Part shown: one piece after another, positions 8,104 through 17,870 of the stretch
Position numbering within the stretch: position 1 is the stretch's first letter
Layout of the letters: each line of letters opens with the position of its first letter
Assembly (NCBI RefSeq): GCF_042654585.1
Contig: NZ_JBHSGR010000016.1
Coordinates: forward strand, 56,961-120,960
Length of the DNA stretch: 64,000 nt
From: Geodermatophilus arenarius
GTDB taxonomy: Bacteria; Actinomycetota; Actinomycetes; Mycobacteriales; Geodermatophilaceae
Direction of reading: 5' to 3'
Program-made: the position numbers and the translations under genes
The notes under the pieces: generated by a model
What the model was told of the DNA's origin: nothing
What the model saw: the letters and a program-made list of their open reading frames with translations, nothing else
Databases searched by the model: none

Positions 8104-8640
8104 CTAGACGTCGACCCAGCCGCCGGTCCGCCAGTAGAGGCCGGCCTCGCGGGAGAGCAGCCCCTCGTCGACCAGGTAGCGGCGCAGCGCGGCGGTGTCA
8201 GGGTGCCAGACCGCCAGCAGCGCGTTGACCTCGCGCTCGGGATAGCGGACGCCGACGTCGAACACCCGCACCACGTGCTGGAGCACCAGGCGCCGCTTGC
8301 TCTGCTGCGCCGGGATGGTGGTCAGCCGGCCGTCGCGGATGAACGCGGCGAGCACCGCGGACTCGGCCGGGTCGTCCGACAGCGGCTCCGGCGCCGGTGC
8401 CGCCTCCGCCGCGGCGCGGGCGGCGGCGCCGAACCGGTCGGTCAGCAGCTCGAGGACGTGCCCGTCGCGGCGGACCAGCCCGGCCCGGGCGAGCCGGCGG
8501 GCGGCGAGCGCGACGTCCTTGAGCGACAGCCCCGAGGCCGCGGCGACGTCCTCGATCGTCCCGGCGCCCAGCGCCAGGGCCGCCACCACCTTCAGCCGCG
8601 TGGGGTCGGCCAGGAGCCCCACGATCGTCGCCGCGTCCAT
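8104..8640 (-). CDS. ArsR-like HTH plus DUF2087 domain regulator
   Basis: The 178-aa protein has an N-terminal winged helix (LADPTRLKVVAALAL, then GLSLKDVALAARRLARAGLV) followed by a DUF2087 domain near residues 100-165 (AAFIRDGRLTTIPAQ, REVNALLAVWHPDTAALRRYLVDEGLL). DUF2087 is typical of small actinobacterial and firmicute regulators. ATG at 8640 has TACCGT 7 nt upstream and GAGGGG directly before it. It is divergent from the small DUF2795 gene. Target genes are unknown. Confidence 0.82.
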   Translation of the reverse strand: MDAATIVGLLADPTRLKVVAALALGAGTIEDVAAASGLSLKDVALAARRLARAGLVRRDGHVLELLTDRFGAAARAAAEAAPAPEPLSDDPAESAVLAAFIRDGRLTTIPAQQSKRRLVLQHVVRVFDVGVRYPEREVNALLAVWHPDTAALRRYLVDEGLLSREAGLYWRTGGWVDV

Positions 8641-8647
8641 CCCCTCG

Positions 8648-8653
8648 ACGGTA
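8648..8653 (-). promoter_or_regulatory. -10 element (TACCGT) of the DUF2087 regulator
   Basis: TACCGT read on the minus strand ends 7 nt before the ATG at 8640, the same spacing as the other leaderless promoters in this window. A GAGGGG adjacent to the ATG is too close to be a good Shine-Dalgarno. Confidence 0.5.
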
Positions 8654-8694
8654 TCCGTGCATCGCAGCACGTGGGCGGGGGTAGCGGCACCGGC

Positions 8695-8871
8695 ATGGTG
8701 AGCCCCATCGACCTCCAGAAGGCCCTCAAGGGCCTGGACTACCCCGCCAGCAAGGAGCAGATCCTCGAGCACGCCAAGGGCGCCGACGCGGAGGTCCTGG
8801 ACGCGCTGCAGAAGATCGCGGACCGGGAGTACGAGGGGCCCAGCGGCGTCAGTGCCGCGGTCTTCGACTGA
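8695..8871 (+). CDS. Small DUF2795 domain protein
   Basis: A 58-residue protein (57 if the adjacent GTG is used) that is essentially one DUF2795 module: LQKALKGLDYPASKEQILEHA, then ADAEVLDALQKIADREYEGPS. DUF2795 proteins are short acidic helical proteins widespread in actinobacteria and of unknown function, often annotated near stress genes. It lies 22 nt upstream of hisN. Confidence 0.75.
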   Translation: MVSPIDLQKALKGLDYPASKEQILEHAKGADAEVLDALQKIADREYEGPSGVSAAVFD

Positions 8872-8879
8872 CCGCCCGC

Positions 8880-8885
8880 TAGGTT
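8880..8885 (+). promoter_or_regulatory. -10 element (TAGGTT) of hisN, leaderless type
   Basis: TAGGTT ends 8 nt before the ATG at 8894, with no Shine-Dalgarno. It places the hisN start at MTPGRDF rather than at earlier in-frame codons inside the DUF2795 gene. Confidence 0.5.
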
Positions 8886-8893
8886 CGGTGCCC

Positions 8894-9703
8894 ATGACAC
8901 CGGGCCGGGACTTCACGGGGGACATGCACCTGGCGCACGTGCTGGCCGACCAGGCGGACTCCATCAGCATGGAGCGGTTCCGGGCCCTCGACCTCGCCGT
9001 CGAGACCAAGCCGGACCTGACGCCGGTCACCGACGCCGACCGCGCCGTCGAGGAGCAGCTGCGCATCACCCTCGCCCGGGCCCGCACCCGCGACGCCGTG
9101 CTCGGCGAGGAGTTCGGCGTCACCGGCCACGGCCCGCGGCGCTGGGTGCTCGACCCGATCGACGGGACGAAGAACTTCGTCCGCGGCGTGCCGGTGTGGG
9201 CGACCCTCATCGCGCTGTTCGACGGCGACGAGGCGGTCGTCGGCCTGGTCTCGGCGCCGGCGCTCAACCGCCGCTGGTGGGCGGCCAAGGACGTCGGGGC
9301 CTGGACCGGGCGGCGGCTGGAGTCGGCCACCCGGTGCCACGTCTCCGGCATCACCGACCTCGGCGACGCGAGCCTGTCCTACTCCAGCCTGTCCGGCTGG
9401 GAGGAGCGCGGCCTGCTCGACGGCTTCCTCGACCTCACGCGGTCGGTGTGGCGCACCCGCGCCTACGGCGACTTCTGGAGCTACGTGCTGCTGGCCGAGG
9501 GCGCGGTCGACGTCGCCTGCGAGCCCGAGGTGTCGCTGTGGGACCTCGCCGCGCTCGACGTCATCGTGCGCGAGGCCGGCGGGCGGTTCACCGACCTCAC
9601 CGGCGCCGACGGGCCGGCCGGCGGCAGCGCCCTCGCCACCAACGGCGTGCTGCACGACGCCGCGCTGGCGCACCTGCGCCTGCCCGACCCCGCCGCCCGG
9701 TGA
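8894..9703 (+). CDS. hisN: Histidinol-phosphatase, inositol monophosphatase family
   Basis: Metal-dependent phosphatase of the IMPase superfamily. In actinobacteria this family member dephosphorylates histidinol phosphate in histidine synthesis. The 269-aa protein has the metal-binding LGEEFG glutamate near residue 74, the WVLDPIDGTKNFVRG signature near 86-100, and SLWDLAAL with the third-metal aspartate near 216. Proximity to aroA-rsgA matches the corynebacterial and mycobacterial neighbourhood in which HisN was identified. An inositol-1-phosphatase role cannot be excluded from sequence alone. Confidence 0.88.
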   Translation: MTPGRDFTGDMHLAHVLADQADSISMERFRALDLAVETKPDLTPVTDADRAVEEQLRITLARARTRDAVLGEEFGVTGHGPRRWVLDPIDGTKNFVRGVPVWATLIALFDGDEAVVGLVSAPALNRRWWAAKDVGAWTGRRLESATRCHVSGITDLGDASLSYSSLSGWEERGLLDGFLDLTRSVWRTRAYGDFWSYVLLAEGAVDVACEPEVSLWDLAALDVIVREAGGRFTDLTGADGPAGGSALATNGVLHDAALAHLRLPDPAAR

Positions 9704-9705
9704 CG

Positions 9706-9743
9706 ACGGAGGCCCCTCCCCGATCCCGGGGAGGGGCCTCCGT
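9706..9743. terminator. Perfect 17-bp hairpin terminator
   Basis: Arms 9706-9722 and 9727-9743 are perfectly complementary around a 4-nt loop. It starts 3 nt after the hisN stop and ends 8 nt before the stop of the convergent small gene, so it serves both directions. Confidence 0.8.
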
Positions 9744-9751
9744 GTCCGGGG

Positions 9752-9940
9752 CTACGCCGTGGGGCGCGGGCCGCCGCCGGTGCCGCGGCCACCGGTGAAC
9801 CGGCGACGGGCGTCGTCGATCCGCGCCTTGGTCTTGGGGTCCTTCGCCAGCTGCTGGGCCTTGGCCGACACCTGCTTGAGGGTCTGCTGACCCTTCGGGC
9901 TGCGGGCGAACTGGGCCACCTTGTCGAACACCGACGCCAT
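9752..9940 (-). CDS. Small basic hypothetical protein
   Basis: 62 residues: a helical N-terminal half (MASVFDKVAQFARSPKGQQ then KQVSAKAQQLAKDPKTKAR) and a Gly/Arg-rich tail. Such short proteins recur in actinobacteria without a known role. GAGGAGG lies 8 nt before the ATG, a strong argument that it is translated. Its basic character could suit nucleic-acid binding, but no known motif is present. Confidence 0.7.
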   Translation of the reverse strand: MASVFDKVAQFARSPKGQQTLKQVSAKAQQLAKDPKTKARIDDARRRFTGGRGTGGGPRPTA

Positions 9941-9990
9941 CTCGCGTGCCTCCTCTCGCCGGGGCCCGTCCTGGGCCCTCCGTCCCGGTC

Positions 9991-10014
9991 AACGGTGCCC
10001 GGGCCGGCACCGTT
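9991..10014 (-). terminator. Hairpin downstream of xylB
   Basis: Nine-bp arms 9991-9999 and 10006-10014 with a 6-nt loop, 12 nt past the xylB stop. Probably ends the aldo-keto reductase/xdhC/xylB transcript before the small basic gene. Confidence 0.5.
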
Positions 10015-10026
10015 CCATGCGGCCGG

Positions 10027-11343
10027 TCAGGCCCGCCGCGGCTCGACCGGCAGGCCGGTGCCGCGCCCGGCGAGCAGCGCCGCCCCGACCGCCGACGCGC
10101 TGCGCAGCGGCAGGTACCTCACCGGCCGGCCCAGCAGGCCGGCGAGGGTCTCCCGCACCAGCGGCGCGCGTCCCCCGCCCCCGGTCAGGACGACGGGGCC
10201 CCCGGGCACCTCCCCGAGCAGCGCGGCCGCCGCGGCGACGGCCGACAGCACCCCCTCGACGGCGGCCCGGGCGAGGTCGGCGCGGGTGGTGCCGGCGCCC
10301 AGGCCCGACCAGCCGGCACGGTCCTCCGGCCCGGCCACCCCGCCGCGCTCGCCGGTGAGGAACGGCCGGAACACCGCTCCCCCGGCCCCCGGGGGCGACG
10401 TCGCGGCCAGGTCGAACAGGTCGGCGGGCGGGACGCCGAGCACGCCGGCCACCCAGGTCCACGCCGAGCCGCCGTTCTGCAGCGCGGCCATCGCGTACCA
10501 GCCGCCCTCGGCGTCGGCGTAGCCGTGCACCGGCGGGTCGTCGGCCGGTGCGGGCGTCCAGCCGGGCCGCAGCACCTGCGCGCCGGTGCCGAGGTTGACC
10601 TGCAGCCCGGCGGTCGTGCCGGCCGCGAGCAGCGCCAGCGGCGTGTCCCCGCCGCCGACGACGACCGGGACCTCCGCCCCGCCGAGCACCGCCGTCCCGG
10701 CCACCTCCGCCGAGGGCCGCACCGCCGGGAGCAGGCCCGGCGGCACCCCGGCCGCGGCCCGCGCGGCGGCGGACCAGCCGTCGGCGACGACGTCCCACAG
10801 CAGCGTGGCCGAGGCGTCGCTGCGGTCGGTGACCCGCGGGTCGGTGCCGGGCAGCAGGGTGGCGCGGAGGGCGTCCTTGGGCAGCAGGACGGCCGCGGCG
10901 CGGTCGACCAGGTCGGGCCGGTGCGCCGCCAGCCAGGCCAGCACCGGGCCGGTCATGCCCGGCACCAGCGGGTTGGCCAGCGCGGCGCGGTCGGGAGCCG
11001 GCAGCGCCCGCCACCGGCGGACCTCCGCGGCGGCCCGCCGGTCCGGCCACAGCACCGCGGGCGCGAGCGCGGCGCCGGCGTCGTCGACGAGCACCGTGCC
11101 GTGCATCTGGCCGGACAGGCCCAGCCCGGCCACCGGCCGGCCGCCCAGCGCGGGCAGCAGCCGGGCGAGCGCGTCGTCGAACGCCGCCCGCCAGGTGCCG
11201 ACGGCGCACTCGGCCCAACCCTCCCGCGGGCTGTCCACGTGGTAGCCGGCCTCGGTCTCGGCGACGGTGCCGCCGTCCTCGCCGAGCGCGACGAGCTTGA
11301 GCCCGCTGGTGCCGAGGTCGGCGCCGAGCAGGACGGCGCTCAC
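10027..11343 (-). CDS. xylB: FGGY-family carbohydrate kinase, probable xylulokinase
   Basis: Phosphorylates a pentulose, most likely D-xylulose. The 438-aa protein (family about 480) opens with the phosphate-binding LLGADLGTSGLKLVAL, followed by GLSGQMHGTVLVD (a xylulokinase-like active-site block) and VLWPDRRA. The C-terminal ATPase half has VNLGTGAQVL and VVLTGGGGRAPLVRETLAGLLGR split by typical spacing. GTG at 11343 overlaps the stop of the upstream XdhC gene by 4 bp, so the three minus-strand genes form one coupled operon. No sugar transporter or isomerase is adjacent, so the exact substrate is inferred. Confidence 0.83.
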   Translation of the reverse strand: MSAVLLGADLGTSGLKLVALGEDGGTVAETEAGYHVDSPREGWAECAVGTWRAAFDDALARLLPALGGRPVAGLGLSGQMHGTVLVDDAGAALAPAVLWPDRRAAAEVRRWRALPAPDRAALANPLVPGMTGPVLAWLAAHRPDLVDRAAAVLLPKDALRATLLPGTDPRVTDRSDASATLLWDVVADGWSAAARAAAGVPPGLLPAVRPSAEVAGTAVLGGAEVPVVVGGGDTPLALLAAGTTAGLQVNLGTGAQVLRPGWTPAPADDPPVHGYADAEGGWYAMAALQNGGSAWTWVAGVLGVPPADLFDLAATSPPGAGGAVFRPFLTGERGGVAGPEDRAGWSGLGAGTTRADLARAAVEGVLSAVAAAAALLGEVPGGPVVLTGGGGRAPLVRETLAGLLGRPVRYLPLRSASAVGAALLAGRGTGLPVEPRRA

Positions 11344-11843
11344 CGCGGGCCGTGCGCGAACCCGCCGGAGCGGCCGGTGCGGTCGGCCAGCAGCCCGGCC
11401 AGCGTGCTCAGCGCGATCTCCGCCGGCGCGCGGGAGCCGATGTCCAGCCCGATCGGCCGGTGCACCCGGGCCACCTCCTCCGGCGGGACGCCGAGCGCGG
11501 CCAGCGCCGCCACGTGCGGGCCCTGGTGCCGCGGGTTGCCCATGACGCCGACCCAGCGGACCCGGCGGGCCAGCGCGTCGCGCAGCACCTCACCGAGCTC
11601 GGGGCGGTGGTGGTCGGTGACGACGACGTCGGCCCGGTCGAGGTCGAGGGCGTCCTCGAGGTCGGCCAGCGAGCGGGTGCCGTCCCCGCCGGCCGGGTCG
11701 ACCAGCGCGGTGCGGAAGCCGAGCTCGGCGCCCCAGCGCAGCAGCACCTCGGCCACCGGGGAGGCGAACACCGCCACCAGCACCCGGTCGGTCGCGGGGG
11801 CGGCCGGTGCCCCGTGCGCGACACCGCACGCCGGGTCGCTCAC
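11340..11843 (-). CDS. XdhC-family Rossmann-domain protein, short form
   Basis: XdhC proteins load and protect sulfurated molybdenum cofactor for xanthine-dehydrogenase-type enzymes. Here only the C-terminal NAD-type domain is present (167 aa): VLVAVFASPVAEVLLRWGAE, VVVTDHHRPELGEVL, VGVMGNPRHQ and the terminal IGLDIGSRAPAEIALS block. The N-terminal domain of full-length XdhC (about 100 residues) is missing, and no molybdoenzyme gene is in the window. GTG at 11843 overlaps the upstream stop by 4 bp. It may be a stand-alone short XdhC or a repurposed Rossmann protein. Confidence 0.78.
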   Translation of the reverse strand: MSDPACGVAHGAPAAPATDRVLVAVFASPVAEVLLRWGAELGFRTALVDPAGGDGTRSLADLEDALDLDRADVVVTDHHRPELGEVLRDALARRVRWVGVMGNPRHQGPHVAALAALGVPPEEVARVHRPIGLDIGSRAPAEIALSTLAGLLADRTGRSGGFAHGPR

Positions 11844-12850
11844 GCGGCGCGCTCCGGGCTGTCGCCGTAGGCGTACCCGGCGTCGGCGTACCGGCCGCCG
11901 ACGGCGACCCCGGGCGGGGCGATCTCGCCGAGCCGGGCGAGGTCGTCGGCCGACAACTCCACGGCGAGCGCGCCGGCGTTCTCCTCCAGGTAGGACCGCC
12001 GCTTGGTGCCGGGGATCGGGACGACGTCGGGGCCCTGCGCGAGCACCCAGGCCAGCGCCAGCTGCCCGGGCGTGCAGCCCTTCTCCCCGGCCATCGCGCG
12101 GACGGCGTCGACCAGGCGCAGGTTCGCCGCGAACGCCTCCCCGGTGAACCGCGGGTGGGTGCGCCGCCAGTCGTCGTCGGCGAAGTCGTCGGGGCTGGTG
12201 ATCGCGCCGGTGAGGAACCCGCGGCCGAGCGGGCTGAACGGCACGATGCCGATGCCCGCCGCGCGGGCGACGCCCAGGACCTCGGTCTCGAGGTCCCGGG
12301 TCCACAGCGACCACTCGCTCTGCAGCGCCGCGATCGGGTGCACGGCCACCGCCCGGCGGACCGACGCGGCCGACGCCTCCGACAGGCCGAGGTACCGGAC
12401 CTCGCCCCGCTGCACGAGCTCGGCCATCGCCCCGACGGTGTCCTCGATCGGCACGCGGGGGTCCACCCGGTGCTGGTAGTACAGGTCGATCACCTCGACG
12501 CCGAGCCGGCGCAGGCTGGCCTCGGCGCAGGCGCGCACGTTCTCCGGCCGGCCGTCGATGTCCATGCCCCCGCGGTCGTTGCGCCGCAGCGAGAACTTCG
12601 TCGCCAGCTGCACCTCGTCGCGCCGACCGCGGATCGCCTCGCCGACCAGCTCCTCGTTGTGCCCGTCGCCGTAGACGTCGGAGGTGTCCAGGAAGGTGAT
12701 GCCGAGGTCGAGCGCGCGGTGGACCGTCGCGATCGACTCGTCGCGGTCGGCGGCGCCGTACATCTGGCTCATGCCCATGCAGCCCAGGCCGAGGGCGGAG
12801 ACGACCAGGCCGTTCCGGCCGAGCGTGCGGGTACCGGCGGGAGCAGTCAT
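11840..12850 (-). CDS. Aldo/keto reductase, first of two
   Basis: NADPH-dependent TIM-barrel oxidoreductase, 336 aa. Landmarks: LGLGCMGMSQMYG, the catalytic aspartate/tyrosine segment TFLDTSDVYGDGHNE, QLATKFSLRRND with the active-site lysine, IDLYYQHRVDP with the histidine, QSEWSLWTRDLE and IVPFSPLGRGFLTG. This is the AKR13/YajO-like type common in actinobacteria. ATG at 12850 was preferred to one three codons upstream. First gene of the coupled operon with XdhC and xylulokinase, which suggests a sugar or polyol aldehyde substrate, though that is inference. Confidence 0.9.
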   Translation of the reverse strand: MTAPAGTRTLGRNGLVVSALGLGCMGMSQMYGAADRDESIATVHRALDLGITFLDTSDVYGDGHNEELVGEAIRGRRDEVQLATKFSLRRNDRGGMDIDGRPENVRACAEASLRRLGVEVIDLYYQHRVDPRVPIEDTVGAMAELVQRGEVRYLGLSEASAASVRRAVAVHPIAALQSEWSLWTRDLETEVLGVARAAGIGIVPFSPLGRGFLTGAITSPDDFADDDWRRTHPRFTGEAFAANLRLVDAVRAMAGEKGCTPGQLALAWVLAQGPDVVPIPGTKRRSYLEENAGALAVELSADDLARLGEIAPPGVAVGGRYADAGYAYGDSPERAA

Positions 12851-12949
12851 GCCCCGCATCCTCGTCCCGCCGCGAGCGGCCCCGCCACCGGCCGTTTCCG
12901 CGCCGGGCGCCCGGGTAGCCGCCCGGGCGACCGACCCCGGGAGGACCCC

Positions 12950-13474
12950 ATGAGCGCGCGCCCCGCCCGCCGCACGGCCCGGCTGCTCGGCCTGGCCAGC
13001 CTCGGTCTCGGCACCTCGATGCTGGCCTCGCCCACGGCCGTCGCCCGCTTCGCCGGCGTCGACGACTCCCCCGTGGCGCTGCCGGTGGTCACCGCCGTCG
13101 GCGCCCGGGAGCTCGCGCACGCCGCCGGCCTGCTCGCCGGCCGACCCGGCTGGGCGTGGACCCGCGTCGCCGGCGACGCCGTCGACCTGGCCGTCATGGG
13201 CGTCGCCCTGCAGAACCGGCGCGGCGAGCGGGAGCGCCGGCTGCGCAACGTGCTCGTCGGCGCCTCGGTGCTGGCGGCGCTGGACCTGCTCACCGCCCTG
13301 CGCTCCCGGCGGCGGACGTCGGCCCCCACCCTGACCCCGGTGACCCGGCCGACGACGGGGCTGGTGGCCCCGCTGATCGACGTCCGGCCGGCACTGGCCG
13401 GCGAGCCCCGGCGCCCGGTCGCCACGGCCCCGGACGCCGGAGCCGTGGACGCCGGAGCCGTGGACGCCGGGTAG
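12950..13474 (+). CDS. Small membrane protein of unknown function
   Basis: 174 aa from ATG 12950 with GGGAGGA about 6 nt upstream. Hydrophobic segments lie near residues 10-30, 42-62 (VALPVVTAVGARELAHAAGLL) and 100-118. The charged C-terminal tail ends in a short tandem repeat (VDAGA) coded by a 15-nt unit at about 13434-13471. The arrangement resembles DUF4267-like small membrane proteins but I cannot name it confidently. It is divergent from the aldo-keto reductase operon and convergent with the second aldo-keto reductase. Confidence 0.65.
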   Translation: MSARPARRTARLLGLASLGLGTSMLASPTAVARFAGVDDSPVALPVVTAVGARELAHAAGLLAGRPGWAWTRVAGDAVDLAVMGVALQNRRGERERRLRNVLVGASVLAALDLLTALRSRRRTSAPTLTPVTRPTTGLVAPLIDVRPALAGEPRRPVATAPDAGAVDAGAVDAG

Positions 13475-13477
13475 CTC

Positions 13478-14257
13478 TCAGCCGCGCGCCAGGCCGTCGA
13501 CGCGGGCGACCTCCTCGGCCGACAGCGCGAAACCGCCGATCTCCAGGTTGGCCCGGATCCGCTCCGGGGTGGCCGACTTCGGGATCACCACCACCCCGTG
13601 CTCGACGTGCCAGCGCAGCACGACCTGCGCCGGGGTGACGCCGTGCGCGTCGGCGACCTCCCGCAGCACCGGGTCGCCGAGGTCGGTGTTCTTGAACGGG
13701 CTGTACCCCTCGAGGACGACGCCGCGCTCCCGGTGCCCGTCCTCCACCGCCGGGTCGTACAGCGCCGGTGCCCAGCTGACCTGGTTCACCTGCGGTGCCA
13801 CGCCGGTCGCCCGGGCGAGCCGGTCCACCGCGTCCAGCGAGTAGTTGCTGACCCCGACCGCCCGGGCCCGCCCGTCCTCGCGGGCGGCGACGAACCGCTC
13901 CCACAGGCCCTCGTCGGAGCCGCCGGGCGGCCAGTGCACCAGCCACAGGTCGACCGCGTCGAGGCCGAGGGCGTCCAGCGACGCCGACAGCGTGCGGTCG
14001 GCCCGGCCCGCCTCGCGCGGCGGCAGCTTGGTGGTCACGAAGACCTCGTCCCGGTCGACGCCGGAGTCGCGCAGCGCCCGGCCGACCTCGGCCTCGTTGC
14101 GGTACATCGTCGCGGTGTCCAGGTGCCGGTAGCCGGCGTCCAGGGCGGTGCGGACGGCGTCGTAGCAGGTGCTGCCGGTCATCTGCCAGGTGCCGAAGCC
14201 GAGCAGCGGCATGCTGCCGCCGCCGGTCAGCGGCGCGGACGGGAGGGGCGCGGTCAT
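13478..14257 (-). CDS. Aldo/keto reductase, second
   Basis: 259-aa reductase of the AKR5/2,5-diketo-gluconate reductase type. It has GFGTWQMTG, GYRHLDTATMYRNEAEVG with Asp and Tyr of the tetrad, VFVTTKLPP with the lysine, VDLWLVHWPP with the histidine, and the NADPH-binding VVIPKSATPERIRANL loop. Distinct in subfamily from the aldo-keto reductase at 11840-12850. ATG at 14257. The 183-bp gap to cbs carries the two divergent promoters. Confidence 0.9.
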   Translation of the reverse strand: MTAPLPSAPLTGGGSMPLLGFGTWQMTGSTCYDAVRTALDAGYRHLDTATMYRNEAEVGRALRDSGVDRDEVFVTTKLPPREAGRADRTLSASLDALGLDAVDLWLVHWPPGGSDEGLWERFVAAREDGRARAVGVSNYSLDAVDRLARATGVAPQVNQVSWAPALYDPAVEDGHRERGVVLEGYSPFKNTDLGDPVLREVADAHGVTPAQVVLRWHVEHGVVVIPKSATPERIRANLEIGGFALSAEEVARVDGLARG

Positions 14258-14440
14258 GCCGCAGCCCTGCCCGGGCCGGCCGGCGGCGACACGCGCCTCG
14301 GCGGACGGACGCGGGCGGGAACCCGCCGACGACGGCCGCCGGCCCGGGGCGCGGAGGGGACGGCGGCGCAGCCGGGAAGCCGTCGGGGTGGTGGGATGGG
14401 ACACACGGCGCCCACCCGGAGCGTCGACGAGGAGGTCCGC

Positions 14441-15819
<1,379 letters not shown>

Positions 15820-15823
<4 letters not shown>

Positions 15824-16968
15824 CCGGGTTCTCCGGCTTCGACACCCGCGCGATCCACGCCGGGCAGGACCCCGACCCCGCCACCGGCGCCGTCGTCGTC
15901 CCGCTGCACCTGGCCACCACCTTCAAGCAGGACGGCGTGGGCGGGCTGCGCAACGGCTACGAGTACGCCCGCAGCGCCAACCCCACGCGCGACGCCCTGC
16001 AGCAGCTGCTGGCCTCCCTCGAGGAGGGCACCGCCGGCCTGGCGTTCGCCTCCGGCCTGGCCGCCGAGGACACCCTGCTGCGCACCGTGTGCGAGCCCGG
16101 CAGCCACGTCGTCCTCGGCGGCGACGCCTACGGCGGCACGTTCCGGCTGATCTCGAGGGTCGTCTCGCGCTGGGGCGTCGAGCACACCCCCGTCGACCTC
16201 AACGACCCCGACGCCCTACGCGCCGCGATCCGGCCCGGCGCCACCCGCGTGATCTGGTGCGAGACGCCGACCAACCCGCTGCTCAACGTCGCCGACATCG
16301 CGCTCACCGCCGAGGTGGCGCACGAGGCCGGCGCGCTGCTCGTCGTCGACAACACCTTCGCCAGCCCCTACCTGCAGCGGCCGCTCACCCTGGGCGCCGA
16401 CGTCGTCGTGCACTCGACGACGAAGTACCTCGGCGGGCACTCCGACGTCGTCGGCGGCGCGCTCGTCGTCCGCGACGCCGACCTCGCCGAGCAGCTGGCC
16501 TACCACCAGAACGCCATGGGCGCGGTGTCCGGCCCGCTGTCGGACTGGCTGGTGCTGCGCGGGATCAAGACCCTCGGCGTGCGGATGGAGCGGCACCAGG
16601 CCAACGCCGCCCGGATCGCCGAGTACCTCACCGGGCACCCGGCGGTGTCCCGCGTGCTCTACCCCGGCCTGCCCGACCACCCCGGCCACGACATCGCGGT
16701 CAAGCAGATGTCCGGCTCCGGCGGGATGCTGTCGTTCCGGGTGGCCGGCGGCGAGGAGGCGGCGCTGCGGGTCTGCGAGCGGGCGCGGCTGTTCACGCTG
16801 GCCGAGTCGCTGGGCGGGGTGGAGTCGCTGATCGAGCACCCGCACCGGATGACGCACGCCAGCGCCGCCGGCTCGCCGCTGGAGGTGCCGGGCGACCTGG
16901 TGCGCCTGTCGGTGGGCATCGAGGACGTCGACGACCTGCTCGCCGACCTGGAGCAGGCGCTGGCCTGA
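15820..16968 (+). CDS. metB: Cystathionine gamma-synthase / gamma-lyase family enzyme
   Basis: 382-aa Cys/Met-metabolism PLP enzyme. Landmarks: DTRAIHAGQDPDPATGAV, YARSANPTRDALQ (phosphate-binding Tyr/Arg), CETPTNPLLNVADI, VVDNTFASPYLQ with the PLP aspartate, HSTTKYLGGHSDVVGG with the Schiff-base lysine, and the C-terminal SLGGVESLIEHPHRMTHAS block. Sequence alone does not separate gamma-synthase from gamma-lyase; coupling to cbs suits a reverse transsulfuration (homocysteine to cysteine) role. GTG overlaps the cbs stop (GTGA). Confidence 0.9.
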
Positions 16969-16986
16969 CGGCCTCAGCGCGGGGCG

Positions 16987-17085
16987 GGTCAGCGCGGAAG
17001 GGTCAGCGAAAGGACCCTGTCCTCCTCACCCCTCGCACGCTCGGGGCGAGCCTCTGGACAGGGCCGGTCAACGCGGAAGGGTCAG
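16987..17085. repeat. Hairpin flanked by a 20-bp direct repeat at the map 3' end
   Basis: Copies at 16987-17006 and 17066-17085 differ at one base. The right copy is the last codons and stop of map; the left copy repeats it 79 bp away. Between them an imperfect stem pairs 17015-17022 with 17056-17063 and encloses a smaller CTCGC/GCGAG stem. It lies between the convergent metB and map stops and probably terminates both. The duplicated coding end suggests a past tandem duplication or a dispersed palindromic element. Confidence 0.6.
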
Positions 17086-17838
17086 GATCCTCGGGCCGTC
17101 CTCGGTGACCGCGACCGTGTGCTCGACGTGCGCGGCCCGGCTCCCGTCGGCGCTGCGCAGCGTCCAGCCGTCGGCGTCCACCCGGTAGCCGTCGCTGCCG
17201 CCGGCGAGGAACCACGGCTCGATCGCGATCACCAGCCCGGCGCGCAGCGGCACGCCGCGGCCGGCGCGGCCCTCGTTGGGCACGTGCGGCGCCTCGTGCA
17301 TGGTGCGGCCGACGCCGTGCCCGCCCTGGTCGGTGTTGATGCCGCAGCCACCCGCCCGCCCGACCGCCCCGATCGCCGCCGAGACGTCGCCCACCCGGTT
17401 GCCGACCACCGCCGCCGCGATCCCCGCCGCCAGCGCCCGCTCGGCGGTCGCCACGAGCGCGAGGTCCTCGGGCCGCGCGGTGCCGACGGGGAAGGTGATC
17501 GCCGAGTCGCCGACCCAGCCGTCCAGGGTGGCGCCGGCGTCCACGCTCAGCAGGTCGCCGTCCTCGAGCTCCCGGGTGGTCGGGATGCCGTGCAGGGCGA
17601 CGTCGTTGACCGACAGGCAGACCACGCCCGGGAACGGCGGGGTGGTCGCGTGCGGGGCGTAGCCGAGGAACGGCGAGCCGGCGCCGGCGTCGGCCAGGAC
17701 GTCGCGGGCCACCCCGTCCAGCTGGGTCAGCCGGACACCGGGGGCGGCCGCGGCGCGGACGGCGGCGAGCACGTCGGCGACGACCGCCCCGGCGGCCCGC
17801 ATGGCCTCCAGCTCGCCCGGCGTGCGCAGCTCGATCAT
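17068..17838 (-). CDS. map: Methionine aminopeptidase, type I
   Basis: Removes initiator methionine. The 256-aa pita-bread fold has all five metal ligands in place: the DAG of LLSVDAGATLDG, the aspartate of GWVGDSAITF, the histidine of GHGVGRTMHEAP, the glutamate of VIAIEPWF and the glutamate of HVEHTVAV. No N-terminal zinc/SH3 extension, so it is a type Ia-like short form. GGGAGGA precedes ATG 17838. It is divergent from a small XRE regulator with a palindrome between, which suggests this copy is a regulated, possibly second, Map. Confidence 0.92.
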   Translation of the reverse strand: MIELRTPGELEAMRAAGAVVADVLAAVRAAAAPGVRLTQLDGVARDVLADAGAGSPFLGYAPHATTPPFPGVVCLSVNDVALHGIPTTRELEDGDLLSVDAGATLDGWVGDSAITFPVGTARPEDLALVATAERALAAGIAAAVVGNRVGDVSAAIGAVGRAGGCGINTDQGGHGVGRTMHEAPHVPNEGRAGRGVPLRAGLVIAIEPWFLAGGSDGYRVDADGWTLRSADGSRAAHVEHTVAVTEDGPRILTLPR

Positions 17839-17870
17839 CTGGGTCCTCCCGGGATCGGTGTCCCGGCAGC

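Noticed and set aside
14258..14440. A SAM or cobalamin riboswitch upstream of cbs-metB.
   Set aside because: The gap is short, and no conserved riboswitch core or terminator/antiterminator pair is visible.
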